From: Phallusia mammillata
Lineage: Eukaryota > Chordata > Ascidiacea > Phlebobranchia > Ascidiidae
Length of the DNA: 64,000 bases
Assembly: GCA_003260075.1 (NCBI GenBank)
Contig: QLIY01000385.1
Span: 62,001 to 126,000, forward strand
Reading direction: 5' to 3'
Numbering within the stretch: position 1 is the first letter of the stretch; every line of letters starts with the position of its first letter. A program made the position numbers and the translations under genes. Under the pieces are notes generated by a model, which saw only the letters and a list, made by a program, of their open reading frames with translations, was not told where the DNA came from and searched no databases. Below are positions 43,354-58,300 of the stretch, in pieces.

Positions 43354-46300
43354 GTATCTAAGTGAAAAGACTTTGAACAAGAATTTAATACTTTTGTACG
43401 GAATTCGTACATTTCGAAAGCAATTTCGTTTATTTACATACCAGTCATTGAGTTATTTGGACACCTAAGCAGTGGTGGGATTCAGCCGGTTAGCACTGGT
43501 TCTATAGAACTGTCTCATGAAATTTTATGAGATCAGTGAACCGGTTAGCATTACTGGTTACTGTCAATAGACTTTTTGTAACAGAACCAGCTGAAAAATA
43601 TGACTTTTGTGATAGAACCGGCTGACAAAAAAAAAAGAATCCCACCACTGCATGTAAGCCCCCCAAAAATAAACACCTATTTAAAACCTGCGTAACAAAA
43701 GACCATGCACAAATTTTAAAAAGACATGAATAGAAAACTAATATTTTTATTTGCAGGTTATGGTTGCGAACAGAGGAGAAATTGCCATTCGAGTTTTCCG
43801 AGCCTGTACAGAGCTAGGAATACGAACTGTTGCTGTTTATTCCGAGCAAGATACGCAACATATGCATAGACAGAAAGCAGATGAATCTTATTTGGTTGGC
43901 AAAGGATTGCAACCAGTTGATGCTTACCTAAACTACCCCGAAATTATTGCTGTTGCAAAGGTAAGTTTGTTCTTAATTTCTGCATGCCCATCTTTTAAGT
44001 AGAGAATGTCCAGATTAGGCGAAGATCTGGATTCACCGATGTCAGTAAGTTCAAACCTTACCACGTTACAGATCATTTGTACTTTTGTTTTGTTGAAATT
44101 AGATGAAGATCCTTATGAACCGAATGAGGTTTAACCAAGGTTTACTGTAATACCTGCATGTTAAAATTTGTAACTAGTGTTTTTCATCATGTAAACATGT
44201 TCATGTTTAGGAAGTTGGGGTGGATGCAATTCATCCTGGATATGGATTTCTTTCCGAGCGCTCGGATTTTGCACAAGCTTGCATAGATGCTGGGATCAGG
44301 TTCATAGGCCCGTCACCAACCGTCGTGCAACAAATGGGAAACAAAGTGGCTGCCAGAAACCCCCCCCCCAAATTGCGGTAGCATCAGGTTTGACTATTTC
44401 TGTAAATATTTAGTTTTAGATCAGGGATGCACAACCTGTGCCCCTAAACATGTATATGAAAATATATGTACTGGCAGCTGTGATGTAAACAAAATTCTTT
44501 TGCTAATTATTTGGAGTTCAAAACTGCTCTAAATAGACTTTGTGGTGCTGGAAAGAGTATTGCCAGCTTAGTAACCACATGCGTTCGACTTTTTGTACGC
44601 ATGTTGTGAACAAAGATGTCATAAACAATTAAGACTGATCTGTGCATCAAGTTTAAAACTAATCTGTGCTTTTCAGGCGCCTTTAGATGGTATATGTATA
44701 TGATATAAACCTATTTCTTTACATCTGTAATTTTAAAACAAAAACAAGCATACACTTGGCAGCGGTTACCCCCCCCCCTGGCTGCCAGAAAAATTGCAGT
44801 AGCATCAGGTGTGACTATTTCTTTTTTTTTTTTCGTTTTAAATCAGGGGTGCACAACCTGCTGCTTTAAATAGATTTTGTGCGACTGGAAAAAGTAGTAC
44901 CAGCCTAGTAGCCAATTGCGACTTTTTGTATGCCTATTGTGTTCCAACACTGCATTAAAACAGGCACCACAAGCATCACAATCTAAATGATGACATCATA
45001 AACAGTGCATCAAGTTAGAAATTAATCTGAGCTCTTCAGGCACCATTCGATGGTATTTATGTGAAAACAAAACAAAACAAGCAGACACATGGCAGCGGTT
45101 GGTGAAATTCGGATCTGCAATGCGGCTGTCGTAGCGAAAAAGCTGTGCACTCCTGTTTTAGATGAAGCAATGTTCAGTTGAATATGTGCTAAGAATGATT
45201 TAGTTAAAGTTGTATGACTAACAGTGATATATGTTACCATGATGTAATGGCTTATCAGCATTTATGCCTCAATACATACCAGATTGTTAAAAAAAAACAG
45301 TGGATTATGTTTTTCATATATTTTCCAATACTAACTTGCCCCCCCCCCATATGTGCTAAGAATGATTTAGTTAAAGTTGTATGACTAACAGTGATACATT
45401 TTATCATGATGTAATTGCTTATTAGCATTTGTGCCTCAATGCATACAAAATTGTTAAAAATACACTGTGGTTTATTTATTTTCATACATTTTCAAATAAC
45501 AACTTGTTTTTTTTATTAGATGTACCAGTGATACCAGGTACAGATCATCCAATCACGTCGTTTTCCGAAGCCCGTGAGTTTGTTGAGCAAAATGGATTTC
45601 CCATAATTTTCAAAGCTGCATTTGGAGGAGGGGGCCGAGGCATGAGATTTGTAAATAAGATGTCGGTGAGTAAATATTACATTGTACTTTGACAAAGCAT
45701 TTAAACACGAAATGTTTAGTTTTGTGGGCAAAAATCCATTTTTTTGTATATTTATGACAGTATAGGCCCCCCCCCCGCATTTAAACACGAAATGTTTAGT
45801 TTTGTGGGCAAAAATCCATTTTTTGTATATTTATGACAGTATAGGCTAGTGGTTCTTAACCTTTTCGATGAATTCTTCCCTTAACAATTTTAAACATTTT
45901 TATTCTTCCCAAATGGACCCCCCCCCCTAGTAGACGCTAAACCATGCAAAGGTCATTTGAAATTTGGTCTGTTATAATTCTCACAGGTTATATTTACAGA
46001 GCTAAAGTGTCTAATTTAAAACCACTTGAAAAATTAAAGTAAATTCCTCCCCTCAATGTTAAAATTCCTCCCTAGTTGGGAACCACTGGTATAGACCATT
46101 CATTACAACAAAAACATATCTTGATTTTTAATTTTGTAACACTGTACACAAAACTTGTATGTTCTAACATTTTTACATCAACATTAAAATGACTGTATTT
46201 TTGTCATCAGGAATTGGAAGATAGTTTTAACAGAGCTGTATCTGAAGCAGAAAAGGCTTTCGGTAACGGAGCGATGTTTGTTGAGAGATATTTAGAAGGA

Positions 46301-49300
46301 CCAAGACATATTGAAGTTCAGATATTAGGTGGGCCAAACATGGTTTTATAACTGGCAAATATAAATCAATATGATTACCCACTCTTACACAGCAAATCTT
46401 TTTATTAGAGCACATGGCCTTTATGTGTGTGTGTAATTGAAACCTATGCTGTATATGCATTTGATTTGTCGTGTACTGTTCTAGACACAGCACATATAAA
46501 AAAAAGTCTGGCCTATGTTGGTTCATGCATATTTTATGTGCTTGTCTCAACACTCGGTCATTGTGTAATTGTTAAACCACTTGAAGTCAATTTAACATTT
46601 GTAAGATTGTTGTTCGTCCAATATGCAATTATTGCCCATTTTTGGTGGCGATTAATATTGATAATGTATAACAAATTTGAAAATTTTAGAATTATATTTT
46701 TGGGCAACAAAATTTAGTAAAGCAATTTCTTTAAAAATATCGTGTTTTTTGTAACATTTGCTCAAGGTTTTCTGATAAAAAGTAGTGAAACGTATAAATA
46801 TTAGAAAAAAAATATAGCATTGAAATACATATTATTAAAAGTAAAGCTATTCTCCCCCCCCCCAATGCGTATCGAATACGCTTAAACGCTCCATGTAAAG
46901 AGGCTTATTGATAACAAATTTTGGAATTATATTTTTGGGCAGCAAAATTTAGTAAAACAACTTCTTTAAAATATCTTTTTTTGTAACATTTGCTTAAGGT
47001 TTTTTAATAAAAAGTTGTGAAGATTCAATGTGAAAAACTACTAAATTTGTTGCTGTTTTTTTTGTTTATCAAAACAAATGCATTTCGCTTTTATAAGCAT
47101 CATCAGTGTCTAAAAACAAATAAAAGCGGGATTTTTGATCTGATTTTAATGACCCTGAATCGTCACAGTTGTTTTACTTGTAAGGAGATTTCAATAATAA
47201 AAAAAGATTTACTACATAAAATATAGTGAAATGCCCCCCCCCCAAAAAACTTTTAGGTGACAAAGCTGGCAACTTAGTTCATCTCTACGAGCGCGACTGC
47301 TCAATTCAACGCCGTTATCAAAAAGTTGTTGAACTTGCTCCTGCATTTAATTTACCGATCACACTCCGTCGTATGCTAGCTGACGATGCGCTGAGGATAG
47401 CTAGACATGTCGGATATCAGAATGCTGGAACTGTTGAATTTCTGCTTGATTCACAAGTAAATATAGATATAGAATAGCATTTTTCTTAAAAAATACAGTA
47501 AACCTAGGTTAAACTGGATTTGATTAATCCAGATCTTCGCCTAATTCTGACAAAACTTGAGGTACAACTAATTTGTAATGTGGTAACTTATCAACATCAG
47601 TTAGTCCAGATCTTTGCCTATTTTGGAAAATTTTTTGGTTCAAATGGGTCCGGATTAACCGAGTAAAGCACACTGAAATTGGCAACATATTAAGAGTTAT
47701 TCAACCCTTATGACATATTGGAAATATTCCTAGATGAACTTCCAACAATAAATATTCTTTTATATAAATAATGATTTTGTGACACTGACTAATAAAATAA
47801 TTTGGCTAATATTAAGGACATACTTAACCCCCCCCCCTTTGACAATTTTTGACCTATTCTAAAAATTTTGACAAAATTTTGACTTAAAAAAAAAAATATT
47901 TGAAAAAACAAATAAAATAAAAAAACAAAAAATATTTGCCCTACTTATGACATATTGGAAATATTCCTAGATGAACTCCAAACAATAAATATTCTTTTAA
48001 ATAAATAATGATTTTGTGACACTGACCAATAAAATAATTCGGCTAATTTTATGGACATACTTATTGTTAATTAAAATGCAATTATTACTTTTGCAGGGTC
48101 GCCATTACTTCATAGAGGTCAATTCACGTTTACAAGTGGAACATACAATTACGGAACAGATTACCGGGTAAGAGCTTACAACAAAAATCCACATCAATAT
48201 ATCGAAATGTTTGATTCTACAACAACCCAAAAAATTGATGTCAAAAAAAAAATTCCGAAAAAAAATTCCAGAAATGTTTTGTTTACAACTAACATTTTTT
48301 TGCTTTATCATAGTGTTGACCTGGTGCAATCCCAAATCCGTCTCGCCGAGGGATATCTACTTCCAGAACTTGGTCTCACTCAAGAACGCATACAAGTAAA
48401 TGGTTGCGCAATTCAATGTCGTGTCACAACCGAAGATCCCCCCCCCCCCCTTATAACAGTGTTGATTTGGTGCAATCCCAAATCCGTCTCGCCGAGGGAT
48501 ATCTACTTCCGGAACTTGGTCTCACTCAAGAACGCATACAAGTTAATGGTTGCGCAATTCAATGTCGTGTCACTACCGAAGATCCTGCTCATGATTTCAG
48601 ACCCGACACAGGAAGAATTGAGGTATGTCGCTCATGTTTGTTGCTCAGGGAAACAAACACAAAGGGTTGAGACAGGATTAGAAGCAACAACCTACCAACT
48701 TGTTGTGCTAACCACTTGGCCATATCCTAAATATTTGTTTGAAGGAATTCCTAAGTTAGTTTTGATTTTTTTGATTTTTTGTCAGAAAGGTATCATGAAC
48801 CTACACCCAACTCAACATAAATAAATTATGTAAAACTAGTAGAAATTGTTATGAATGAGTGTGCTGTGATCGCTGGTCTGCATAAACACCTCAGGGCTGA
48901 TCCCAGTTATGAATTTATGTTCATCTTAACTGATACTGGTCAATCTGGCGATCCCCTACTATGAAGCTGACATGTGCAGCATACAAGGCAGGCAATGATG
49001 CTTGTGATTTGACTTTCGGCGGATTCTCCACTGAGCCTGTGTAGCTCAGTTGGTGGAACACAAGTCTCAGAAAGACTCCTGTCGTGGGTTCGAATCCCAA
49101 CGCAGGCTAGATTTTTCATACAATTGCCAGAAGAGCTCTATAAATTAGATTTTTCTAGTCTGTGCCATGCCATTTAGCAATGCTAAGGAGTACAGCTTGA
49201 TTTGATATAACACCTTCAATGGGCCTGGCGTACTATGATTTAGTTCATATTGTGTTTCTAGGTGTTCCGCAGTGGTGAAGGCATGGGTATTCGTCTTGAC

Positions 49301-52300
49301 AGTGCATCAGCATTTGCAGGAGCAATTGTATCGCCGCATTATGACTCTCTGCTCGTAAAAGTGATATCACACGCAGCTGATATGCCGTCTGCAGCAAGAA
49401 AAATGCACAGAGCTCTACAGGAATTCAGAATACGTGGAGTTAAGGTCTGAAATATTTTTCGACGACTTTTTGCTGGTTTTAGTTGGTAGAATTAACTGGT
49501 GCAACTAGTGCATTTTTTTTCAAATTATGGTTTGATTTCTCACATAAAACAACCACATATGATAACGCCATTATTTCCCCCCAAAAATGCAAATTTAAAT
49601 TTGACATTTCTGTGGCAAGTTGCTGGGAAATGTTTTAACATCATCAGCTAAAAAATGCCGCTCATTTTGCACTATAGACTATGCTGCATTCTCATATCTC
49701 AAATTACAGGATATTAAACAGTCCGCTTGCAGACTGCTGCTCTTCCTTTATTCCCATGAAATTTGATGCTCTGCTTTATATGGGCTTGCACCCAAAAGGG
49801 TATTTAGAGTTTTTTTGCCCACATGTACATTAAATTTTTTGTACAATTAATAGGTATGGCCCAAAACCGCAAATGTTTTACTTAATTTCATGCTAACTTT
49901 CCAAGGTCTCTTACGTCACCAGCGGTGTATTAAGTTGTACAGGCACCAGAAATATGCCCTTTCGAACACTAGTTTTGTGTGATAGCAGGGCATGAATATG
50001 CAAATTTAATGCTTGTTTGTGCAATTGCTCGGCAAAGCACAGAGCAATAAAAACAGTGATGCTCGGTACCGACTACTTAGTTTCTGGCCCGGCCCTAATG
50101 TTTCATACATAGTAGTTGAGTTGGGTTTATTTCTTTTGGTGAAATGATGGTACATAGTAGAAAAGTCACTAAAATGGTCCTTGAGTATCTTTAGTTTTTG
50201 CCTGTTTTTAGTTTTTTACCTTCTGTGAAGGGAACACATATTGTTTTTGTTCGTATTTTTATTTTTTTATTTTTTCTGTCTAACGCTGGTTTGTTAAACG
50301 TGTTTGGTCAAGAAAGAGTGCTCCGAATTTATTAAAATTTGGAGAGATGTTAGTTATTAATCTAAATTTGATCCTCCTGAAGTTTGACCCCGAATGACCC
50401 AGCGGTTCACCCATAGGCCCCCAAAACGTAAAAATTTTCAGCTGTATGATTAAAGTACAGCATCTTGGAGTTTTATGCTTTGTTGTTTGGTACAATGTAA
50501 GTTTTTTTTAAAGAATTTTGTATCTTTTTTTGGATTCACCCATTTTTCAACCTTTAAACCCCGAAATAATCTAGGGATGGGCCAAAACCACAAATGTTTC
50601 ATCACATTCCCAATTCTACGCTAGTTGTGTAACTTTGCAAGGTCTCTTATGTCACCAGTGGTGTATTAAGCTGTATGTATAGGCTGAAGCAGTATGCCTT
50701 TTCTAGAATCAAAAGTGCCTAAAATGGTCCTTGAGTATCTTTAGTTTTTGCCTGTTTTTAGAACTAGATCATTGGAATTGTTTTACAAGTAGTTTCTGGC
50801 CTTTTTTCATTGATGATTATAATAATAGTGTGATAATGTTGTGTGTATTTTGTGCAGACGAACATTCCATTTTTGATGAATGTGATTACCGATGACACTT
50901 TTCTTCATGGTACAATAACAACTCAATTTATTGACAACAATCCACAGGTAATTAACTTCTAGCAAAAGAAACAGCTTGTCAAGATATGCCATTTTGTCAT
51001 TCTGTTTAAAACATCAAACGAGTCAGAAACCTTTTGAATGCTGCATGCCAAATAACCTGTTCTTTTAAAATCATACTGACAATCATAAACATTACTGCAA
51101 AAGTACTGGTGTGTATAGAATACAACCTGCACTGATGATGACAACAGAGATTGTTGAAACGTCTGCATGATGTGTTCTATATACACCAGAACTTTGGCAG
51201 TATGTTTACGATTAAATTACTTTTCAAGTCCGTTGTATAGTGTTTCTGGGCATACTGTCTTGACATGCCAAAACCCGGGTTAAACTGGATTCGGTTAATC
51301 CATATCTTCACCTAATTTGGGCAAATTTGAGATACAAATGATTTTTAATGTGGTAAGGCTACTTATCGACATTGGTTAGTCAAAACTTTTGCCTAATTTG
51401 GAATTTTTTTTGGCCAAATGTTTAGTGTATGTCGCTTTTATGTCCATTTAGGCCATTATATTCATCATATAGTTCAAATGTTGAATACTAGCCCCTAGAC
51501 TCTCTTTAATATTTATTCAGTTATGTTCGCGTCAAATAAAATGTGTCGACATAACGACATGTTACCACCCTGAGTAAACGAAATCACCGATTAAATATTA
51601 ATCATTTACAGCTCTTCAAACTTTCACCCAGTCAAAACCGCGCTGGTCGTTTGCTACAGTACCTTGCAGAAGTTATGGTAAACGGTCCTTCAACGCCACT
51701 ACCAACGAACTTGAAACCACCGCCCCCCCCCCAAATCACCGATTAAATATTAATCATTTACAGCTCTTCAAACTTTCACCGAGTCAAAACCGCGCTGGTC
51801 GTTTGCTACAGTACCTTGCTGAAGTTATGGTAAACGGCCCTTCAACGCCACTACCAACCAACTTGAAACCACCATATGCTGAACCTGCATTACCCACTTT
51901 ACCTCCAGGTATGGATAATTGACTAACAACAAATTACACATATTACCCACTGAATGTCAAATATGTTTTTTGTGTATATTTTTTGGGCAAATAAAGTATT
52001 AGAAAGGGTTGTTTTAACTCTCTTGGCTGACAAAATACTAAAAACTATGGAAATTAGCCAAAAAACAACACTTTGTGAACCAGCGTACATATCCAATGTT
52101 GCTAACAGTGGTGTTCAGCGTATTTAAGAAACTTGCATGTATGCCCACAAATAGAAATTCATGCTACTAATAAACTGGTATGTGCCACAACATGCACATT
52201 TAATGTTGCTCTGTGTGTATTATTAGGAAACTTATGTATAGGTCTGGGAACATGAAAATGTATATGGCACATAAACTGGTGTGTGGCCCCAGCGTGCACA

Positions 52301-55300
52301 TCTTCTGTTGCTCACAGTCGTCCCTAATGTACTCAAAGAGCTTGTGTGTATGTCAAAGCACATCAAAATCTGTGCTGCACATAAACTAGTGTGTGACCAC
52401 AGCGTGCACATCTAGGGTTGCTTACAGTGTTCCCCAGTATACTTGTGAAGCTTGTGTATACGTCCGGACATATGAAAATTTCAAGAAAATGTTGAAATGT
52501 TATTTTTAGGTGAATTTACTCCTAGTGGTTGGAGGGATTTGCTTTTGGAGAAGGGGCCAGAAGAATTTGCAAAAGCAATTCGTCAAAATGAAGGGCTCCT
52601 CATCACAGACACAACGATGCGAGATGCTCACCAGTCTCTACTCGCCACTAGAGTGCGCACTTACGATCTTGCAAGAATTTCTCCTTTTGTTGCTCGACGA
52701 CTTAACAGTCTTTTCTCTTTGGAAAATTGGGGAGGTATGTTTTTTTATCAAAATTTTGTTTTGGAAAACCTGGGTTAAACTGGATTCGGCTAATCAGGAT
52801 CTTCGCCCAATTCAGAAAAATATTGGAGTACAAATGATTTGTAATGTGGTAAGACTTTAACAAATTAATATTGCTTACTCCAGATCTTCGCCTAATCCGG
52901 ACAAATTTGTTGGTCCAAACGGTCCGGATTAACGGAGGTTTACTGTATTTTAGAAATAAAAACCTTAGTTGAATTCATTTCAAACTACAGAAGCTTTTAT
53001 TGGACACTTAATCATAGGAAAAATGTTTTATGAAAGGTATTTAACTGATGAATTTTGACAGGTGCCACTTTTGATGTTGCTCTTCGATTTTTACATGAGT
53101 GTCCATGGGAGAGATTACGGGCCATGCGTGAACGAATTCCAAATATTCCGTTCCAGATGCTCTTGCGAGGAGCAAATGGTGTCGGATACACAAGTTACCC
53201 AGATAATGTTGTCAAAAGGTCAATTTTTTAAAAACATTCATATTGATAACTTATACTTTTTACACATTTCTTCATAGCACTATATTTAAAATTTAAATTA
53301 TTAGACTTTAGGCAAATTTTGGATTTTTTGTTAAATTTGAAATTTTATGACCTATCTAATTTGCCAAATTTTTTGCTGCAATTAAATCATTTTCCTTTAC
53401 GAATAATAGAAAGATGCGAAAAGCTAAAATCGTACGTATATAATTGTACATATTTATGGCATATAAGCTGTTGAGATGTTAAAAAATATTGTAAGCGGCA
53501 TGCTGTATGCTTAGACTAGGGCAGGGGTTGCTCCCCCCCCCCCATTTTCCTTTACGAATAATAGAAAGATGCGAAAAGCTAAAATCGTACATATATAATT
53601 GTACATATTTATGGCATATAAGCTGTTGAGATATTAAAAAATATTGTAAGCGGCATGCTGTATCCTTAGACTAGGGCAGGGGTTCCCAAACTTTATTGGT
53701 CTGTGGCCCAAATGTCTATTTAATAGCGATTTGTGGCCCACCATGTGCTGTAAATTTGGGCACAAAAAATAACTCAAAAACAGGCGAAATGGTTTCTAGC
53801 AATTTATTTTTAATGAGATACATGCTCCTGAAATTTGGCTACAAGATTCGGAATTCTTTGCAAATATTATGTTTTTCAAAACACAGCGCATAATATCTAC
53901 AGTATAACAAAACAGTAGAATCTGTTCAAATGGCTCTGTGGCCCATTGAAAATGTCTTGGTGGCCTATTACGTGGTTTGGGAACCACTGGACTATGGGGT
54001 AAGCAAATTGCGGCCTGCAGCATTTCATGTCGCCTCCAGTTTATTTGTTATATTTTGTTGCAAAAAAGGAGATAGGGTTGTATAAAACAAACGGGGTGTA
54101 AAAGGACAAACTTTTCACTGTTAAAAAACACCTAATTTATTTGCAGATTCTGTGAACTTGCATGTTTTAATGGCATGGACATTTTCCGAGTTTTTGATTC
54201 AATGAATTATTTACCCAACATGCAATTGGGCATCGAGGCTGTCGGTGAAGCTGGTGGCGTCATCGAAGCTGCCATGTCATACACCGGCGACGTGTCTGAC
54301 CCCGAAAGAGTGACAAAATACGATTTAAAATATTACCTCAATCTCGCCGATGAACTCGTTAAGATGGGAACGCATATTTTGTGCATTAAGGTAACTTTGA
54401 AATTTGTGTGATGTTTTTTGGTAAAAACGTAAGGAAAATTAAATGGTTAGGAGTTGAATCATAGAAGATGAAAAGTTTTTTTTAAATTTTAGCTTACATT
54501 TTTACTTTATTGCTATAAACAAAGATTTTTCTTTATTTATAAAATACTTTTACATAGTTTTAAATAAAAAAAAAACGAATATTTTGCTAATGCATTTTTC
54601 TTTACTGGATTAGATAGGAACCTAATTTAAATTACCAACAACTCTTTGCTTAAACTTTTAGTGTTAATTTTAACATTTACTTTCAGGATATGGCTGGTCT
54701 TCTTAAACCGCAAGCTGCTCGAATATTGGTTGGTGAACTACGTGAGCGATATCCTGATATGCCAATCCATGTACATACACATGATACATCTGGAGCAGGT
54801 AGATACATTGTTTGAGAATAAAGCAAGATTTTGAAAACAAAATAATCCTAGTGTGGAAAAAATCCAGTAGAGATGGGCCGGGCTGAGCCAGAACCCAAGA
54901 ACTCGGTATGGAGCATCACTGTTTTGTTATGTTTGGTGCTCGGCCGAGCAGTACCACAAACTGACTTGAGCATTAAATTTGCATATTTATTTCCTGCTGA
55001 CATGTAAAACTATCGTTCGAAAGGGTATCCAAGAACAAAGATGACTGTTTTTTTAACTATGTTAGAGTGTGGAAAAATGTGCACTCTTGGGCCCTGTACA
55101 ATTTAATACACTGTTGTGACATTGGGGACCTTGGAAAGCTACAAAACTAACATGTCTTTACAATGCACCAAGCATGTTTAGGCACCAAGCATTAACATGA
55201 GATGCTCGGTGCTTGACCAAACAGAACATTTGCAGTTTTGGCACATCCTTAGCAGTCAGTTACTCCTTTTCTATACTTGAATGGCCCTTGCCCATATTTT

Positions 55301-58300
55301 AAGTATATTTTGCAATTTAAATTTATTTTTTAAGCTGTGGAGTATTGTTGGTTACACTTTATGTAATATTCAATTCCTGTTATTAAAATTATTGTTTAAA
55401 TATTTTAGGTGCAGCTGTTATTTATTATAATTTTTTTACAACTAACTTTTGTATTTTAGGTGTAGCTGCTATGTTAGCTGCAGCTGAAAGTGGAGCAGAT
55501 ATCGTTGACGCTGCTATCGATTCCATGTCGGGTATGACATCACAACCAAGTCTTGGAGCCATTGTTACATCACTGGAGAGAACCAAGCTGGATACAGGTA
55601 TGATCATAAACAGAGATACACAATTTCCCAGAAAACTACGTCAATTAACATATTTCTAAGTTGGGTCATTATTTTGATGTATTTGTTTTGAAAATATAAC
55701 AGCCCAAAGGTGTACCTTTTTTATCAGTCTTTCATGTGACTATAGTGGCCATAAATAGGTGTAACTGATGTGGCCCTTTATATCACTGATGATGGCATGA
55801 GCATTTGTCAAAACGTTTAAACAATAAAGCATGTCGCTTTTTTATGTCTATTTTGGTATTTTTTTTCATCATTTTTATGAACAGATCCATATATAGTGTT
55901 TCAAAACACTGTTTTTAATCTCAATGATAAATATTGTGAGACATGACATTTTAGCCTGTTACTCCACAAATCCTAGTGACATTAGATGGCTTTGTTAGTG
56001 AATACGGCCGATCTCTCGTCCCAGCTGGCGGTCCCCTAAGGATCCTCGGACCCCAATTTGAGAACCACTGGGCTAGTGTAAAATGTGTTTTTACCATGTT
56101 ACTCCCAACAAACTGGAGTGCTGTTGAATGGCTACGCTAGCCAATACGGCCGATCTCTGGCCACCAGCTGCACTGATGAGACCTTATATGTTCGAAACAG
56201 TGTGCACTGTCTGCAGCCTATTCCTCTGTATTGTTTTGTCAAATTTGGCTTATGTTTATGTATATTGAAGTATTACATATTCCAATTATTTGTTTTCGTG
56301 CAAAGGAATTCCAATGCAACATTTAAACGAGTACAACGACTACTGGGAACAAACTCGTCAGCTGTATGCTCCGTTCGAATGCACCATCTCGATGAAATCT
56401 GGTGATTCAAGTGTCTACAAGCATGAAATTCCAGGTGGACAATACACAAATCTTCACTTCCAAGGTAAACCTTATTCAAATTTGGATTGTTTTTACTTTA
56501 TCTGGTAAAACTACATAACTAAAAATGTATAACTAGTGTTTTTTTGTGTAGTTGCACAGTTATTTGAATGCTACATCTGAAAATGAGTTCTGCTTTGTAA
56601 GGTGTAGTTAGTTTTTAAATAGTTGCGATGAACATAAATTCATAACTGAGATCAGCCCTGAAGTGTTCATACAGACCAGCAATCACTACACACTCATATA
56701 TAGAAATCATAGCATGCCAGGCCTATTGAAGGTGTTGTATTGAATCAGCCGGTCACCAAGCATTCCAACATGACAAGGCTTACTATGAATTAGGTTTTAA
56801 ATATTGTTGAGTTTGATTCGGAATCGGGATTTTTGAAATTTTGTTAAAAAGGCAGCAATAAATTGTGCACTGGCCACATTATAGCTTTGTGGTAATTGGA
56901 GTCAAAAACATTGTAAAGGGTTAGGGTCAGAATTTCAACATTTTTAACCAACCCCCAACCCTGGTCAGAATAGTTTAAAAAACTTTTTGCATTGTAGTGT
57001 TTACCCCCCCCCCAAATTGTGCACTGGCCACATTATAGCTTTGTGGTAATTGGAGTCAAAACAGTTGTTAAGAGTAAGGTCAGAATTTGAACACTTTTAA
57101 CCAACCCAACAACCCTGGTCAGAATAGTTTAAAAAGCTTTTTAAATGTAGTGTTTATGGCCTGTTTATATATTACACTTGTTTTACCTTTTCAGCACATT
57201 CAATGGGTCTTGGGAGTCAATTCTCCAAAGTAAAGGAGCGATATATCGAAGCCAATCAAATGTTCGGAGACCTTGTAAAGGTGAAATGCAAACTATAATT
57301 TTTATGCTTAACTCAATTTGAATAGTTGATAAACAGATATGAATAAATGTGAAAAATTAATGCCATGATTGACAAACGAAATTTATCCAAAAAATATGCA
57401 CAACACATTTAAACAACTCAAATTATTTTTTTCAACATAATTTATTAACCATTTTTTATTACTTTACAAATAGGCCCCCCCCCCCCCCCCCCCCCCCCCA
57501 TATATAAAATGGAAGTATATCAGAAAGCCACTCTTCTAGTTTTTTGTGTGCAAAAACTTTGTACATTTGGAAAAAACCTAATGTAACCATTTCTTTTTGC
57601 CCAAATTTTTTGAAGTTTAAACATTTCATAAAAAATGTTTTTGGATTGTAGGTTACTCCTTCGTCGAAAGTAGTAGGAGACATGGCACAGTTTATGGTGC
57701 AGAACAATCTCTCTGCTCAGGACGTGGAAGATAGAGCAGAGGAGTTATCGTTCCCCCAATCTGTCATCGACATGATGAGAGGGGTCATAGGTTACCCACC
57801 AGGTGGTTTCCCCGAACCCCTTCGAAGCAAGGTAACTTTTTTTCTGCAAAATTTTTGTGATAGTGCAAAAATTTAATCATGAGAAACACTTGAGTCATGT
57901 GAAATAAAGATCTTTGTTTCATGTGAATCAAGTGGTTATAAACGGGTGTAACTTATGCGACCTTCATATCACTGATATCACTGATTATTTGTTGATTTAA
58001 ATTAAAAGCAGAAATTCCTTTTCGGTTTTTTGTTAACCTCCCCAAAATTCATTTTTTTTGCTCAACTGCAGTCACAAACTGTGTCTGGTTGAAGCAATTC
58101 TTCTCTGTTGTAAAGTTAATGCATAAATACATGACAAAAGTGTTTTTTTCTTTTGGATACAGATTGTACGAGATCAACCGATCATCGAAGGTCGACCTGG
58201 TGCGTCATTGGAACCTCTCGATTGCGAACAACTTAAACGAGACTTGATTGAGGAGCACGGTTCAGTTACAGACGAAGACGTCATGAGTGCTGCAATGTAC

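Noticed and set aside
49035..49107. Functional tRNA gene
   Set aside because: The length and acceptor stem are right, but the anticodon stem has a mismatch, position 33 is not T, and the surrounding sequence belongs to a dispersed repeat family.
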